Below are positions 19,200 through 29,163 of a DNA stretch of 64,000 bases, in pieces. Position 1 is the stretch's first letter, and each line of letters starts with the position of its first letter. The notes under the pieces were generated by a model. That model was not told the origin of the DNA and did no database searches. It worked only from the letters and a program-made list of their open reading frames with translations. The translations under genes and the position numbers were made by a program. This stretch comes from an uncultured Methylococcaceae bacterium (GTDB taxonomy: Bacteria; Pseudomonadota; Gammaproteobacteria; Methylococcales; Methylomonadaceae), in assembly GCA_903859415.1 (NCBI GenBank), contig CAIOMN010000058.1, positions 62,001 through 126,000 of the forward strand, written 5' to 3'.

Positions 19200-21137
19200 T
19201 TAGGGTAATGCTGGAACTGTAAAGTATTTTTGCAAATCAGTTAGCTGTGGCTGATTTTCAAAGACATTATCGGGGTAATAACCAAGATGCTTTACACCTA
19301 GTTTTTTTAGTAGCTCTACTTGCTCAATGAATATTGGCATCGGAATTTTCTCTTGGGTTTTCCAGTCAACTGTCTGAAGCTCAAAGACTGTTTTTTTAAG
19401 CCCTTCTGGATAATTCGCGGTCTTTTTTACTAATTGACTTAGCCATTCCATTGGTTTTTCGGCTTTTTCCATAAAGGGCATTGCTTCAATGGCAACATAG
19501 TCATAATGATTTAAAAAACTATCGAAGGATTGCGCAAACCATTCTTCACTATCTGGAGTCAGTAAGGGGAGTGCATAAAAGTTTCTGGCCGTTTTTATTC
19601 CAGGTCTGTAAATACGTACTCGATTAGCTAGCTCATCAGTTAATTGATTGATTAACTCGGTTTTGTGTTGAGCCCAAGCCAAGCGCATTTTACCGGTTGC
19701 ATGTAATTGTTCGAATTGATCAGGTAGGCCCCAGACTTCTTTTCCATAAGCGAGGGCGGCCGGTGAAGCGTCTTCAAAGTCTGATAAAATGCCATCGTCA
19801 TGAAATAAAATGCCATCAAAATTACAATATATCGCCAAGTCCTCGTAAATTTCAGCAATATATTGTCGTGCTTCTGCGTTAAAAGGGGATAAGCGAGTGT
19901 AAATATGACTGGATTTTTGAGCCTTACCCTCATGCCATTCCTGGACGTACCATGATTCTGGAATATTTCCTTGATAAGCCAAAATAGGCATCCATGCATA
20001 GACTTTTACACCAGCGATTTTTTTTAATTGCCAGGCAACTCGATTAAATAAGTCCTGTTTTACAGGCAAATGACGATTAGGGAAATATAAAGCATCGGCG
20101 TTGCCGTCGCCATCAGGATCTGTATAGGCTTGCAAGTAGACAGTATTAATGTGCATATCTTTAATTCGTTGAACTTCTGCATCCATGTTATGTTCTAGTT
20201 GCTCAGGGTTTTTATCATAAAGATAATCCATGTCCAAATGGGCTACGCGTAGAGGACGGTCTGCTCTCAGTGAATTAATAATTTCTTTAAAATCTTTTAA
20301 GTTAGGGTTATCTGCAATAATTATTCGTCGTAAATTACTGATGTCAGCCAATGTATTTGTTCCGTCAATCAGTCCCATGGTGATGGGCATGCCGGCTTCA
20401 CGTGAAGCCTCAATGCTAAGCTCATTATATTCACCATAAGGCCATACCATGACCCGGGGTCTTGTTCCGGTATGTTGGAATATAAATTCTGCGCTCTTTA
20501 AAAGTGCGCTATTAATCCGTTTACGATAATCTTCATCAGACTCATAACTTATCATCGGGTCATCATAGAGACGGGTAACTGCGGCGGCTTGAGTATTTCC
20601 TTGCGGGTTAGCAATGATGCCCTTGTGGAGATCGTAACTGTGTGAGGCTATTTCTACTAAACCAGATTGGGTTAATTCTCTAAGCTGTGACCACGTTAAT
20701 AAAGGTTTTCCTATCTCCTCTTTACTGACAATACCCTCCATCCATGATCCAATTAAAGCAACTGTCGCAGATAAATTATATTTCTTTAAAAGAGGAAAAA
20801 CTAGCGTATAAAAACTTTGATAACCATCATCAAAGGTGAGTAATACACTTTTTTCTGGTAATTGGGTTTTACCTTTGGCTGCATCAAAAACGTTCTGTAC
20901 ACTGATGATCTTGTAGTTATTTTTGATTAGCCACTTTAAGTGCTCTTCAAGATGCTCGACACTGGTATCAATTGAATTGGGTGGTTTTTTACTATGGGCA
21001 TCAATGATGTCGTGATAGTTTAGCACCAGAAAACGAGGTTCCAAGGCATAAGCACTGCAAGCAAAAATACTCAGAAAAATAAACAAACATATTTTCTTTA
21101 ACTGGCTAATGGAGATAACGGATAAAAAAATGGTCAT
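19200..21137 (-). CDS. pgaB: Poly-beta-1,6-GlcNAc N-deacetylase
   Basis: Polysaccharide deacetylase motif LLTFDDGYQSFY plus C-terminal glycosyl-hydrolase-like region; next to pgaC. Confidence 0.9.
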   Translation of the reverse strand: MTIFLSVISISQLKKICLFIFLSIFACSAYALEPRFLVLNYHDIIDAHSKKPPNSIDTSVEHLEEHLKWLIKNNYKIISVQNVFDAAKGKTQLPEKSVLLTFDDGYQSFYTLVFPLLKKYNLSATVALIGSWMEGIVSKEEIGKPLLTWSQLRELTQSGLVEIASHSYDLHKGIIANPQGNTQAAAVTRLYDDPMISYESDEDYRKRINSALLKSAEFIFQHTGTRPRVMVWPYGEYNELSIEASREAGMPITMGLIDGTNTLADISNLRRIIIADNPNLKDFKEIINSLRADRPLRVAHLDMDYLYDKNPEQLEHNMDAEVQRIKDMHINTVYLQAYTDPDGDGNADALYFPNRHLPVKQDLFNRVAWQLKKIAGVKVYAWMPILAYQGNIPESWYVQEWHEGKAQKSSHIYTRLSPFNAEARQYIAEIYEDLAIYCNFDGILFHDDGILSDFEDASPAALAYGKEVWGLPDQFEQLHATGKMRLAWAQHKTELINQLTDELANRVRIYRPGIKTARNFYALPLLTPDSEEWFAQSFDSFLNHYDYVAIEAMPFMEKAEKPMEWLSQLVKKTANYPEGLKKTVFELQTVDWKTQEKIPMPIFIEQVELLKKLGVKHLGYYPDNVFENQPQLTDLQKYFTVPALP

Positions 21138-21204
21138 GAAAAAGTTTGTAGTTGAGTGGGTAACTTGTTACATTCGCTTGATACAAATCAACGCACATAT
21201 AAAA

Positions 21205-21957
21205 TTAAAATGTAAGAAAGTCTTCAAGGTGTTGCAAAGTAAGGGCTTGTTGAGCAGCAAAGGCTTTATCTTCTGCGGTATTATAACCCCATAAAGCAAG
21301 CACCCGCTGAATGCTGGAAAGTTCAGGGGTTTTTAAAACATTAAGTAGGGTAGGTAGCCGATCTTCAACAAATACGATTGTTTGATTTGGATGAACTTTT
21401 AATAAATCCTTTAATAGTTCTACTTTGTTCATATTGCGATCCAAACCAAAAATTCGTTCCGGTTCTAATTCAATGCCATTGGCTTTTAAGATCTGGTTAA
21501 CAAAACGTTCTTGCTTAGTCGTGACAATATACCATGTGGATTGTGCGCTTAACTGTTGTAGCTTTGTCGCTATGTCTTTAAATAGTGGATTCATATTGAC
21601 CCAATCGCTTAGGTCGTTATTTATCCATGCATCTCGGGTGTTACCAAATAAGTGCTTTAATTCATTAATATCAACGTTTGCTTCTAATAATAATGCTTTT
21701 ATTTTACTATCATAATTTTGATGGATATCTTCAATAGATTCTTTATTATGGAGCAAGCGCATAGCTAATATCGCTTCATAACCTGTTTCTATATTGGGTC
21801 TTACTAACCGAAACAACTCAATAAGTTCAGGTGGAACTTGTTCAGGCATATCTTTCCAGATTTGAGATGCGGCTTTCCATCCCGTTATAGCGGTTTCAAC
21901 AGCGCTGTCACAGATGACACCATCAAAATCGAGAGCAAATATCATTGAATCGTTCAT
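21205..21957 (-). CDS. HAD-family hydrolase
   Basis: FALDFDGVICDS N-terminal motif, TTKQERF, VFVEDRLPTL; likely start at the internal Met (MNDSMIFALDFDG). Confidence 0.8.
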   Translation of the reverse strand: MNDSMIFALDFDGVICDSAVETAITGWKAASQIWKDMPEQVPPELIELFRLVRPNIETGYEAILAMRLLHNKESIEDIHQNYDSKIKALLLEANVDINELKHLFGNTRDAWINNDLSDWVNMNPLFKDIATKLQQLSAQSTWYIVTTKQERFVNQILKANGIELEPERIFGLDRNMNKVELLKDLLKVHPNQTIVFVEDRLPTLLNVLKTPELSSIQRVLALWGYNTAEDKAFAAQQALTLQHLEDFLTF

Positions 21958-22092
21958 TTTTCTTGGGCTTTTATTCGTTAAGTGAGAATTGACTAGTCGC
22001 AACTAATCTAAAAAAATAGATTAAATTATTGTAAAGGTTAACTAGGGTCTTGCAAAATGCTTGGGTGACCGATGGTGGGGGGTGTACCAGTG

Positions 22093-22620
22093 TCAGGTGT
22101 TTATGAGTTTAAAATACTCACTTTCAGAAAAAATATCTTGATTATCTTCTACGCTATCAAGATATACCTTGCTATTTAAATGATCAAATTCATGTTGAAA
22201 TATTCTTGCAACGAAGCCTTCAAATTTAGTTTCTACCAAAATGCCATTCGTGTCCGAATAAGATACTAGTATATTTTTATACCGAGGAACTAAAGCCCGT
22301 ATACCAGGAATACTTAAACAGCCTTCCCAGTCTTTTTCCTTTTCATTAGATAACGCTTGAAAGCTCGGGTTAATCATTACCGTGGGCGTCATCAGTGGCG
22401 CATTAGGGTAACGTGCAGAAGGCCGGGAGGCGATAATGATAATTTGCTTTGATAGGCTGATTTGAGGTGCAGCAATCCCTACACCTTGTGTTGACGCAAG
22501 GGTATCCTGCAAAGCTTTAATAATGTCTTGCGTTTCTGAACTATTGATATCAGTGATAATTTCGGCTGGGCGACGTAATATAGGGTTACCCAATTGAGCA
22601 ATTTCACAAATATGAGTCAT
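22093..22620 (-). CDS. def: Peptide deformylase
   Basis: GVGIAAPQ, EGCLSIPG, QHEFDHL motifs. Confidence 0.92.
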   Translation of the reverse strand: MTHICEIAQLGNPILRRPAEIITDINSSETQDIIKALQDTLASTQGVGIAAPQISLSKQIIIIASRPSARYPNAPLMTPTVMINPSFQALSNEKEKDWEGCLSIPGIRALVPRYKNILVSYSDTNGILVETKFEGFVARIFQHEFDHLNSKVYLDSVEDNQDIFSESEYFKLINT

Positions 22621-22622
22621 TA

Positions 22623-25388
22623 TTATCCCTGTAATTCATTTAGTATGACTGATTGAGCTTGTATTTGCTCTTCATTAATCGTATTTAACAATTGTAAATA
22701 ACTACCGTCAGCCTGTAACAGCCAAGCTTGGGTGTTATCTTTAAGATATAAGTCAAGGTCATGTAAGATTCGGTTATAGAGTCGTTTACTTTCAATAGGG
22801 AAACATATCTCAACACGTCTAAACATATTTCTATTCATTAGATCCGCGCTTGAGGCATAAACCTCTTGATTGCCATCATTGGCAAAGGCATAGATTCGAG
22901 CATGTTCCAAAAAGCGTCCAATAATAGCGCGAACTTCTATGTTCTCAGAGACTCCCGGAATCCCCGGTCTAAGGCAGCAGATTCCACGGACCATCAGTTT
23001 AACTTCAACACCTGCTTGAGAGGCTCGGTATAGGGCTTGTATAGCTTGTTCTTCTACGATGGCATTAACCTGAATGATGATCTTTGCAGGTTTACCATTT
23101 TTTGCGTGGGTTATCTCACGTTCAATTTTTTCCAGTATGCCTTTGTGTAAGGTAAAAGGAGATTGCAATAATTTGTTTAGCTTAGTCACTTTACCTAAGC
23201 TGGTGAGTTGAGCAAATACGCGTCTTACATCTTCACCCAGTTCTTTATTACAGGAAAATAAACCATAATCAGTATAAATCTGTGCTGTTTTGGGGTGGTA
23301 GTTTCCGGTACCTAAATGCACATAATTTCGTAGTTCTTTGCCTTCTCTACGTAACACAAGACACATTTTTGCGTGGGTTTTATAACCTACTACACCATAC
23401 ACAACATGGACTGCCGCTTCCTGTAATTTGGACGCTAAATCGATGTTGGCTTTTTCATCAAAGCGGGCTCTTAGTTCGATAACTACGGTGACTTCTTTTC
23501 CTGCTCTAGCTGCTCTAATTAAAGCGGCAACGATCGGTGAGTCTGCGCCAGTGCGATACAGTGTTTGTTTAATAGCCAGTACTTCGGGTGAGACTGCTGC
23601 TTGGCGTAAAAACTCTACAACGGGTGAAAATGATTCAAAGGGGTGATGCAACAATATGTCATGGCGTTTTATTGCAGCAAAAATATCTTTATTACGTGAA
23701 AGTTGAGGTGGCGTGCTAGGTTTAAAGGCCGTAAATTTAAGATCAGGCCTGTCAACCAGGCTATTGACTTCTTGAATCCTATTAAGATTGACGGGGCCAT
23801 CAACTAAAAATAATCTGTCCCGATTCATTTCGAATCGACCCAGTAAGAAATCAACGGTATCATCCGGACAGGCAGCATCTATTTCCAGACGCACTTCATC
23901 TCCATAATTACGCATGGCCAGTTCACCCTGAACAGCGAGTAATAAATCATCAATAGCATCATCGTCGACAAAAAAATCGCTATTACGGGTGACTCTAAAT
24001 TGATAACAGCCTTTAACGATCATTCCTGAAAATAATTCACTGACAAAGGCGTGAATAATAGACGATAAAAATACAAAGTCGCTTGGGCCGCTTTGGGTTT
24101 CTTCAGAGGGTAATTGAATGACGCGGGGTAGGGCTCTAGGGGCTTGTAAAATAGCTCGGCCACTATTTCGGCCAAATGCGTCTTTACCTGTCAACGAAAT
24201 AATGAAGTTTAAACTTTTATTAAGTATCCGAGGAAATGGGTGCGCAGAATCGAGGCCAACGGGGGTCAAGATGGGTAGTAATTCATCATTAAAATACTTT
24301 GCTAACCATTTTTGTTGAACTTCATTCCATTCAGTTCTTCGAATAAAACGAATGTTTTCTTCGTTGAGCTTTGGAATTAAAATTTCATTAAGAACCTGAT
24401 ATTGTTCCTCTACTAATTTATGAGAGTGGATAGAAATCTGCTCTAGTTGTTCTTTTGGGGTTAGCCCATCAGGCCCAATCGTTTTGTGGTCAATAGCGGC
24501 CATCTCAAGGACGCTGGCAACACGCACTTCAAAGAACTCATCCAGATTTGAACAGGAGATGCAAAGATAGTTGAGTCGTTCAAGCAAAGGAACTGACTCA
24601 TTTTTGGCTTGAGCCAAAACGCGTTTATTAAACTCCAGCAAGCTGAGATCACGATTAATATAAAGTTCTGGCTTCTCAAGGTTTATTTCTTCAATGCTCT
24701 CTAGGGTATCCATCTCGTTCCTTAAACTATCGGGTATAACACCGCTGATTAAAACATGTCGATCACTCACTTGCATGATATCTAAATTTAAATCAGCTTG
24801 TGCTAATTGGGAATTTATTTCTTTCATGCTGAAAGCTGCCAACAGTGAGTTATAAAAGTCTTGCTTTAAAACCTCAGGTTCGTTAGCAACATATTGTTTG
24901 ACCATTTCCTGCGCTTCTTCAATACTGCTTGGACGCAACAAGTCCATAACGAAGACAACTGACTTGGGTTTAGCATATTTCTTTATAGTTTGCCAAAGCA
25001 CTTGCGGATCAGGTAAGTGATGTAACAGACTGTTACTGAAGATTATCTCATAGCTGGATTGCGGTAATATGACATCCGGTAATAGTCCTTTAATAAAACT
25101 AATTTGCTCACTTAGGTCAGGTGTTAAAGCGGCTTTTGCATAATTAAGCATAGCCTCTGAGCCATCAAGCGCATGTAGCCTAGCTGATGGAAAGGCTTTG
25201 GCAAAGCGGAAGCTAATGTCACCTGGACCACAGCCTAAATCCAGTGCTGTCTCATTAAAGTCAGGGTTATTAATAAAAGCTTGTAGCTCGTGAATAAAAT
25301 CATTATGAGGTGCATTGAAATCAGCTTCAGCGTAAGCTTTTACTTGAGAAACATCTTCCATTAATTCGGATTCTAATACTCGATTCAT
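22623..25388 (-). CDS. ppk: Fusion: N-terminal SAM-dependent methyltransferase plus polyphosphate kinase 1
   Basis: LDLGCGPGDISFRFAKAFPSARLHALDGSEAML (MTase motif I/II) in the first ~220 aa; PPK1 from ELYINRDLSLLEFNKRVL through VGYKTHAKMCLVLRREG and YASSADLMNRNMFRRVE. Confidence 0.92.
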   Translation of the reverse strand: MNRVLESELMEDVSQVKAYAEADFNAPHNDFIHELQAFINNPDFNETALDLGCGPGDISFRFAKAFPSARLHALDGSEAMLNYAKAALTPDLSEQISFIKGLLPDVILPQSSYEIIFSNSLLHHLPDPQVLWQTIKKYAKPKSVVFVMDLLRPSSIEEAQEMVKQYVANEPEVLKQDFYNSLLAAFSMKEINSQLAQADLNLDIMQVSDRHVLISGVIPDSLRNEMDTLESIEEINLEKPELYINRDLSLLEFNKRVLAQAKNESVPLLERLNYLCISCSNLDEFFEVRVASVLEMAAIDHKTIGPDGLTPKEQLEQISIHSHKLVEEQYQVLNEILIPKLNEENIRFIRRTEWNEVQQKWLAKYFNDELLPILTPVGLDSAHPFPRILNKSLNFIISLTGKDAFGRNSGRAILQAPRALPRVIQLPSEETQSGPSDFVFLSSIIHAFVSELFSGMIVKGCYQFRVTRNSDFFVDDDAIDDLLLAVQGELAMRNYGDEVRLEIDAACPDDTVDFLLGRFEMNRDRLFLVDGPVNLNRIQEVNSLVDRPDLKFTAFKPSTPPQLSRNKDIFAAIKRHDILLHHPFESFSPVVEFLRQAAVSPEVLAIKQTLYRTGADSPIVAALIRAARAGKEVTVVIELRARFDEKANIDLASKLQEAAVHVVYGVVGYKTHAKMCLVLRREGKELRNYVHLGTGNYHPKTAQIYTDYGLFSCNKELGEDVRRVFAQLTSLGKVTKLNKLLQSPFTLHKGILEKIEREITHAKNGKPAKIIIQVNAIVEEQAIQALYRASQAGVEVKLMVRGICCLRPGIPGVSENIEVRAIIGRFLEHARIYAFANDGNQEVYASSADLMNRNMFRRVEICFPIESKRLYNRILHDLDLYLKDNTQAWLLQADGSYLQLLNTINEEQIQAQSVILNELQG

Positions 25389-26290
25389 ACTATAAAGCCT
25401 CTGTTCCCCTGTAATCCGCCAGTGTGAATAGCGATAAGCCGCTCACCCGGTTTAAATGTGTGTTTTGTGATTAAATCATAAAGTCCAAACATCATTTTAC
25501 CTGTATAAACAGGTTCTAACACTACACCTGTTTTATTTTCAAAATCTTGCATAAAGAGTAATAATTCTGCAGTGGTTTTAGCAAAACCACCTAAATGATA
25601 GTTTAAATTAATGTCCCAATGGTTACGAGGCTTTGCTATTAAGGCTTTAACATCGGTTGCTAAGAATCCAGCATTTTTTAAGGCTGCAAAACCTAGTAAA
25701 TTTACCTGACTGGGTGCGGCGTCAATAACTCCAGCCAGGGTTGTTCCCGTGCCACAAGGGACGCAAAGTGTGTCGTAAGTGACATCAATTTCATTAACGA
25801 GTTCCGCAACCCCTTTTAATGCCAACAATTGTGCGCCGCCTTCTGGTAACCAATATTCATTGGGCTTAATGTCGGGTAATGCCTTAGGATCTTTGTACTG
25901 TCTTAATAGTCTGTACTCAGAGCGAGATACAAAGGTCAGTTTCATTCCCCAGTTCTGCATATCAATCAACGTGGCTGTTAACAGACTGGGTTGTTCGCCA
26001 CGGATAAAGCCATGGGTTTTTAGACCTAAAAGTTTGCCGGCGTAAGCTAAGGCATGTAAATGATTTGAATAAATACCACCCATACTGATAATGGTGTCAG
26101 CATTTAACGTCAGGGCGTGATCAAGACAATACTTTAATTTTCGCCATTTATTGCCTGAAATGATGGGATGCAGTAAATCATCCCGCTTCATCCATAACTC
26201 AATTGAAAACTCAGCCAATAAAGGATCATCAATCTTTGTTAAAACGGATGGCTTAAAACTTTTTTCTAAGTTTATTAGGTCTGGATGCAT
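25385..26290 (-). CDS. PLP-dependent ACC deaminase/D-cysteine desulfhydrase family protein
   Basis: WMKRDDLLHPIISGNKWRKLKYCL, GGIYSNHLHALAYAG. Confidence 0.85.
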   Translation of the reverse strand: MHPDLINLEKSFKPSVLTKIDDPLLAEFSIELWMKRDDLLHPIISGNKWRKLKYCLDHALTLNADTIISMGGIYSNHLHALAYAGKLLGLKTHGFIRGEQPSLLTATLIDMQNWGMKLTFVSRSEYRLLRQYKDPKALPDIKPNEYWLPEGGAQLLALKGVAELVNEIDVTYDTLCVPCGTGTTLAGVIDAAPSQVNLLGFAALKNAGFLATDVKALIAKPRNHWDINLNYHLGGFAKTTAELLLFMQDFENKTGVVLEPVYTGKMMFGLYDLITKHTFKPGERLIAIHTGGLQGNRGFIV

Positions 26291-26334
26291 CAGGGTACGA
26301 GCGTTTTAACTAAAGGCCTGGATAAAGACATGGC

Positions 26335-26814
26335 TCATAGCTGTTTAGTTGCTTTTTTCAGACGGTATTCTTTAAATTGCGCCTTTAATTGCTTCACTAA
26401 GCGATAGACAGGACTTTCAGTAATTTTATCATGTGCCCACTTTAACCACCTCGTAATGGTGGTGTAAATGCTATTTATAAATGAGAAGGTGAGTAACTGT
26501 GGTTTAGTCAGTGCGAACACTCTAGCGACTAATAAGGTGCCCAATAGCTTTGCTAATATTTCGGTGAGAATACCTTGTAGAATTAATCCATTTGCTATTA
26601 AAGCGAAGGCGATGAAGTTTAGAGGTGCAACAATCAAGAGTGGAATTGCAAAGGCAATCAAAGCGATAGTCGGTTTTGTCTGTCTTAGCCATTCTTCAGC
26701 TTGTTCAAGATGCAGCCAGTGAGATAAGGAGCGTCCCAACGCGGTGAGTAAATCCCATAACCACTCTTCAATAAGTAGTAAAATTGCCAATAACGAGAGT
26801 AGGAGCTTGTTCAT
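26335..26814 (-). CDS. Small membrane protein, hypothetical
   Basis: Intact ORF with hydrophobic segments and a basic C-terminus. Confidence 0.65.
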   Translation of the reverse strand: MNKLLLSLLAILLLIEEWLWDLLTALGRSLSHWLHLEQAEEWLRQTKPTIALIAFAIPLLIVAPLNFIAFALIANGLILQGILTEILAKLLGTLLVARVFALTKPQLLTFSFINSIYTTITRWLKWAHDKITESPVYRLVKQLKAQFKEYRLKKATKQL

Positions 26815-27450
26815 TGATTACCTAGCAGGGGGCTAAAGGGGTAATTGTAACGGATTATTTGTTAATGAAAACTTAATATCATGAGAGGCTGTTGCTATTT
26901 TCTAATCAAAGTTGGGTGCATTTATGTAAACTACACTATAATCCCATCGTTTTTTGTCAATTGCCAAGTCCATGGAATGGGCTGTTATCGCAACCGATTG
27001 CAAATTTGGTCTGATCTCTTCGGAACTTATGCCACCCGATTCGCATTTGTTTAGACAAACATGGCCAAAGAAATGATTTAATTACGAAAAGGTCTCAATA
27101 GTTTCTTCCTATTAACGGATTTGTGTTGCAATTGTGTCGGGCAAGCATAGTTACTCTTCGCCTTCGCTTCGCAATCGGGAGCCCGATATTCCGATGTTTG
27201 TTCAAAGAGTTCGCATTTTTGATGAGAGGAATGGCAATCGAGAGCGGTCAATTGCCATTCTGGAGCGGTAAAATCCCCTGATTTTTAGCACTCTACGCTA
27301 GGCCGGGTTAAAACTCGGTGGTAATCTATGAACCATTTATGTTAGTTAGGTAAGACAGCATTATTGTAAAATCTTTGTCATATATGGAAATAGAAATAGT
27401 TTGCAATGTTACAATATTGATTGTTACCCTGGTTTTATATATAAAGCGTT

Positions 27451-28458
27451 ATGACCCCATTACCTAGCCCAACTGCACTAATCGATCGTTTTGGTAGAAA
27501 GGTTGATTATTTAAGAATCTCTATCACGGATCGGTGTGATTTTCGCTGCGTCTACTGTATGGCAGAAGATATGACCTTTTTGCCTCGCTCACAGATCTTG
27601 ACGCTCGAAGAAATAGAGACATTGGCTGAAGCGTTTGTAGAATTGGGTGTCAAAAAAATTCGCGTAACGGGTGGAGAACCTTTAGTTAGAAAAGGCGCTT
27701 TAAACCTGCTTACAAATATCGGTAGAATTGAAGGCTTAAAAGAGCTGGTTATAACCACTAATGGTTCACAGCTAGTCAATATGGCCTCGCAGTTGAAAGA
27801 CTCCGGTGTCAAACGGATTAACATTAGTTTGGATACCCTGGATGCTGATAAGTTTAAAGCGATTACGCGTACCGGTGATCTGCACCAAGTATTAAGCGGT
27901 ATTCAGGCTGTTAAAGCGGCTGGGTTTGAGCATACTAAAATCAATGCTGTGATCCTGAAAGATAGAAATCATCTGGAAGTTAATGATTTAGTGCAATATG
28001 CGGTTGATAACGAAATTGATATTAGCTTTATTGAAGAAATGCCGCTGGGGATTGTGGGCCAACATGACCGCTCAGAAGCTTATTATTCGAGTGCTTTAAT
28101 TCAGGCTGATTTATCACAAAAGTTTTCATTAGTCCCTTCAGTTGAAAAAACCGGAGGTCCCTCTAATTACTTTAAAGTCTCTGGAACGCAAACGCGTGTG
28201 GGTTTTATTTCTCCACACAGTGATAATTTTTGCAGTACCTGTAATCGAGTACGATTAACCGTGGAAGGGCGATTATTATTATGTTTGGGAAATGAGCATT
28301 CAGTTGATTTAAAAGAAGTGCTAAGAGCTTATCCAGATGATAAAGATAAGCTTAAACAGACTATTATTGACGCTATGCTGATTAAGCCAGAAAAACACGA
28401 ATTTAATATTCATGAACAACCCGTGATATTGCGTTATATGAATATGACGGGTGGGTGA
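27451..28458 (+). CDS. moaA: GTP 3',8-cyclase MoaA (molybdenum cofactor biosynthesis)
   Basis: CDFRCVYCMAE, VTGGEPLVRKG, CSTCNRVRLTVEGRLLLCLG, C-terminal GG. Confidence 0.95.
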   Translation: MTPLPSPTALIDRFGRKVDYLRISITDRCDFRCVYCMAEDMTFLPRSQILTLEEIETLAEAFVELGVKKIRVTGGEPLVRKGALNLLTNIGRIEGLKELVITTNGSQLVNMASQLKDSGVKRINISLDTLDADKFKAITRTGDLHQVLSGIQAVKAAGFEHTKINAVILKDRNHLEVNDLVQYAVDNEIDISFIEEMPLGIVGQHDRSEAYYSSALIQADLSQKFSLVPSVEKTGGPSNYFKVSGTQTRVGFISPHSDNFCSTCNRVRLTVEGRLLLCLGNEHSVDLKEVLRAYPDDKDKLKQTIIDAMLIKPEKHEFNIHEQPVILRYMNMTGG

Positions 28459-28515
28459 TTATAGTTACCCACCACTTCCGGTTGTTCTTGTAACATAGGT
28501 TTTCTCCACTGACGT

Positions 28516-28537
28516 TATAAATACTGTTTCAAGATGG
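28516..28537. repeat. Left copy of 22-bp direct repeat flanking the TA cassette (hsdS 3'-end sequence)
   Basis: TATAAATACTGTTTCAAGATGG, 21/22 identical to 29165-29186. Confidence 0.9.
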
Positions 28538-28544
28538 TTGGTAT

Positions 28545-28931
28545 TCACCACACAATGTTCACGGGGTAATCCACAAAAGCATGATCAATACTGATGATGC
28601 TCATACCCTCAATAATAGCCTGGGCAATTATAATGCGGTCAAACGGGTCTTTATGATGTGAGGGTAATTGCTCTAAATAATTAATATGCGATAAATCTAT
28701 CGGCAATAACTGGATGTTATTTTCCTGTGTATTTTTAATGACTAATTCAGCAATGGGCATGGCTAATGATAACTTGCCTAATTGATGTTTTATTTGCATT
28801 TCCCAAGCAGAAGCCATACTCAAATAAAACTCATGCTCGCCAGAACTGCACAGTTCTTTGACTGTCTGGGTGAGTCGTTCAGACTCATCGTTAAGCCAAA
28901 GAAAAGCATGGGTATCGAATAAATATTTCAT
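28545..28931 (-). CDS. PIN-domain toxin (VapC-like)
   Basis: MKYLFDTHAFLWLNDESERL...YLSMASAWEMQIK...HHKDPFDRIIIAQA; start at 28931 overlaps the antitoxin stop (ATGA). Confidence 0.88.
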   Translation of the reverse strand: MKYLFDTHAFLWLNDESERLTQTVKELCSSGEHEFYLSMASAWEMQIKHQLGKLSLAMPIAELVIKNTQENNIQLLPIDLSHINYLEQLPSHHKDPFDRIIIAQAIIEGMSIISIDHAFVDYPVNIVW

Positions 28932-29155
28932 AACTGCCCTGATGACCAAAAACTGTCGGGCAAGGGTTCATTAAAATCATCGCTTAACTGTATTTTTCCT
29001 TTGAACAAGCCCAGTGTCAGCGGCTTTAACGGCTGTACAATCTCTTCTTCATACATCACAATTACTTTGGCTTTATGGGCATGAATAGATTTAGGCAATT
29101 GCAAATGAATTTGCTGGTTGTGGTCAATTTCTGCGGCTAATTCGATGGCTTGCAT
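28928..29155 (-). CDS. Cognate antitoxin of the PIN toxin
   Basis: 75-aa ORF upstream of and overlapping the toxin; KVIVMYEEE AbrB/DUF2281-like features. Confidence 0.7.
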   Translation of the reverse strand: MQAIELAAEIDHNQQIHLQLPKSIHAHKAKVIVMYEEEIVQPLKPLTLGLFKGKIQLSDDFNEPLPDSFWSSGQL

Positions 29156-29163
29156 GGTTTTTC

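Noticed and set aside
27451-28458. moaA as the missing heme-d1 radical SAM gene nirJ
   Set aside because: The second CxxC...C cluster (CSTCNRVRLTVEGRLLLCLG), N-terminal CDFRCVYCMAE and C-terminal GG are MoaA-specific.
28450-28473. GGTGGGT...ACCCACC hairpin at the moaA stop as a strong terminator
   Set aside because: Hairpin exists but overlaps the stop codon and lacks a convincing T-tract; not called as a feature.
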